From contig NC_074726.1 in NCBI RefSeq assembly GCF_947242115.1, forward strand, positions 1,734,951 through 1,798,950: DNA of 64,000 nt. Reading direction: 5' to 3'. Below the pieces are notes generated by a model. It saw only the letters and a list, made by a program, of their open reading frames with translations. It was not told the origin of the DNA and ran no database searches. The DNA is from Biomphalaria glabrata (taxonomy: Eukaryota; Mollusca; Gastropoda; Planorbidae). This document shows, one piece after another, positions 62,222 through 64,000 of this stretch; position 1 is the first letter of the stretch, and each line of letters starts with the position of its first letter. Made by a program: the position numbers and the translations under genes.

Positions 62222-63700
62222 CTTTATTATCCGTAAGGAAATTTGTCTTACAATTTGTGCATTACACCAAACAAAAAACATTATAACAATAAGAAACCAA
62301 AGTGTACATTTACACCAGACTCACTCATAATTTACATGTGACAAAGTTTATACCAGATTGTTCTTATTTAATGATTTGATTGCCAAGGGAACAAAAGAGT
62401 GTTTGTGTCTGTTTGTCTTTGCTATCGGTGTCTTGTATCTCTTTTTGTGATGGTAAAATCACGAAATCCTGGCACAAAGGGTGATTCTTTATTTCGAGGA
62501 TCTTGTTAGCTTTTTTATAGATGTTTGTCTCAAACAACTGCCCAAATGGGGTTTGTTTTTTGCCAATGATTTTGCCAGCAGCATTGAGGATTCTATTAAG
62601 TTTATTCCTATTTTTAATGCTCAAATTGCCATACCAGGCAGTGATATTAAAACTTAAGATATTGCAGATGTGAGCGTGATAAAACATAGCCAAGGCCTTT
62701 TCGCTAACATTAAACGAGGACAGTTTTCTTAGTAGTCGTAATCTTTGCTGCCCTTTTTTGCTGATATAATCAGTATTTGCAGTAAAATTTAGTTTATTGT
62801 CTAGGATAGTACCAAGGTATTTAAAGGTTTGCACAATTTCAATAGTCTCTCCAGCTACAGAAACAATATCATTTTCCTTCTTGTCCCTGCGAAAATCGAT
62901 TATCATTTCTTTGGGTTTTTTTTACATTTAATAATAAAAAATTATCTTTACAGTATTCTTCAATGTGTTCTAATTCTTTGAAATACTCATTTACGTCTGA
63001 GCTCTCTGAGAGCAGGGCAAGAAGAGCCGCATCATCAGAGAATTTTGTGGAGGAGCAACAAGAACTATCGGATTGAAAATCATTGGTGTACAAAATGAAC
63101 CACAATGGCGATGTCACAGCCCCCTGCTGCGCCCCTGTTTTAACTATGCGTTCATTAGATTTAACATTGTTTACCCTAACCCTCTGAGCTCTCTGGGTCA
63201 AAAATTCATTATCCCATAGTATTATGTATGGACTAATCTGCAACGCTTTCATCTTTTCAATGAGTAAATGAAGTTGTATAGTGTTAAAAGCTGATGAGAA
63301 ATCAATAAAGAACAATCTTACATAAGTGTTCGGTAAGTCCAGATGTTTGTAGACATAGTTTAAAATATTTAGGATGGCATCGTCTACACCTTTACCCTTT
63401 TGGTAAGCAAATTGTAAAGGGTCTAACTTATTACAAAGATCATTCAGAAGAAACATTTTAACCAATTTTTCTAAACATTTAGACACAATGGAAGTAAGTG
63501 AAACAGGTCTATAGTCATTCATTTCCTTCGGTTTGGAAACCTTTGGCACAGGTACAATTATAGATGACTTCCACACAGGTGGTATCTCATGGTTTTTGTA
63601 ATGAAGTAGAAAAAATATCTTGGAAAGATTCAGCTAGTTGTTCAGCACATTCTTTTAAGATTCGCCCTTTTATTCCATCAGGATCCACAAAAGTTAATTT
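62190..63700 (-). mobile_element. LINE family C (Rex1/CR1-like), 5'-truncated RT
   Basis: The frames at 63576-62869 and 62906-62364, plus upstream text to about 63700 (DPDGIKGRILKECAEQL), read EMNDYRPVSLTSIVSKCLEK, FIDFSSAFNTIQLH, TGAQQGAVTSPLWF (PQG changed to QQG), KFSDDAAL (in place of FADD) and YLGTILDNKLNF. A frame change lies near 62890. The 3' UTR ends in CCTTACGGATAATAAAG and (ATT)n. Source family of the four tail-only copies. Confidence 0.87.
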
Positions 63701-64000
63701 GACACACACACACACACAAAGGGTCTACAAAAATAAGGTACAAATATGTATTTAAATCATTAGGCGCTTTTGGTACAAGCTCAGTCGTAATACATTTTTT
63801 TCTAGAAAAAAAGGTTGGGGGGGGGCGGTATTTTTTAATTTCGCACGCAGGCGATCACAGCCCTCGCGGAGGCCCTGTTCCTAAGAAATGTAACAGTTTG
63901 AAAAGTTTTCCTAGAAATTGTTTTTTTTTTTTTGTTTTTTTTTTTGTTCATCTTTTGCGCATTATTTAGGTCACTGGATGGTTGACATTTTTTAGCAGCT
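63701..64000. other. Right edge, no gene seen
   Basis: An (AC)n stretch at 63703-63718 marks the LINE boundary. The rest has G and T runs and no coding signal. Confidence 0.4.

Overview
The window is AT-rich animal DNA with spliced genes, a dense load of LINEs, tRNA-derived SINEs and hAT transposons, and many AGATCT/TCTAGA-type words. It most resembles a freshwater pulmonate snail of the Biomphalaria/Bulinus kind. That call is inference from the repeat types and from a cluster of GIMAP/AIG1-type GTPase genes, a family known to be expanded in such snails. No database search was possible.

Layout. 1-3480: two head-to-head fragments of an endonuclease/reverse-transcriptase LINE with a C-terminal C2HC zinc finger. 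4274-20772 (+): five exons of a galectin gene whose splice phases all fit. Its introns are filled with LINEs, a hAT element and a Ty3-type fossil; the 5' end is not seen and probably lies left of the window. 20.8-27.5 kb: SINE and LINE debris, including a re-copied LINE-in-LINE chimera. 27.5-47.2 kb (-): two intact compact GIMAP-like genes (27572-28384 and 35543-36439) and a third, deleted copy (45022-45432). Between them lie a SPIN-like hAT, a 2.6 kb hAT, a 27-bp minisatellite, an L2-like LINE, an E-box-bearing MITE and more C2HC-finger LINEs. 52.1-56.1 kb (+): two canonical GIMAP genes (52108-53298 and 54931-56121), each with a coiled coil and a hydrophobic C-terminus. 56.5-64 kb: LINE copies and a solo LTR.

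How the genes fit together. All four intact GIMAP coding regions are single open exons whose ATG lies 2-10 nt after a splice acceptor, so each probably has a separate 5' non-coding exon. The minus-strand pair is a divergent subclass: the spacing between the P-loop and the G3-like motif is about half that of the plus-strand pair, the G3 motif is altered, and one member has isoleucine in place of the P-loop lysine. Galectins bind glycans and GIMAPs are membrane-associated GTPases of immune cells. Their proximity is compatible with an immune-gene neighbourhood, but nothing in the sequence proves joint function.
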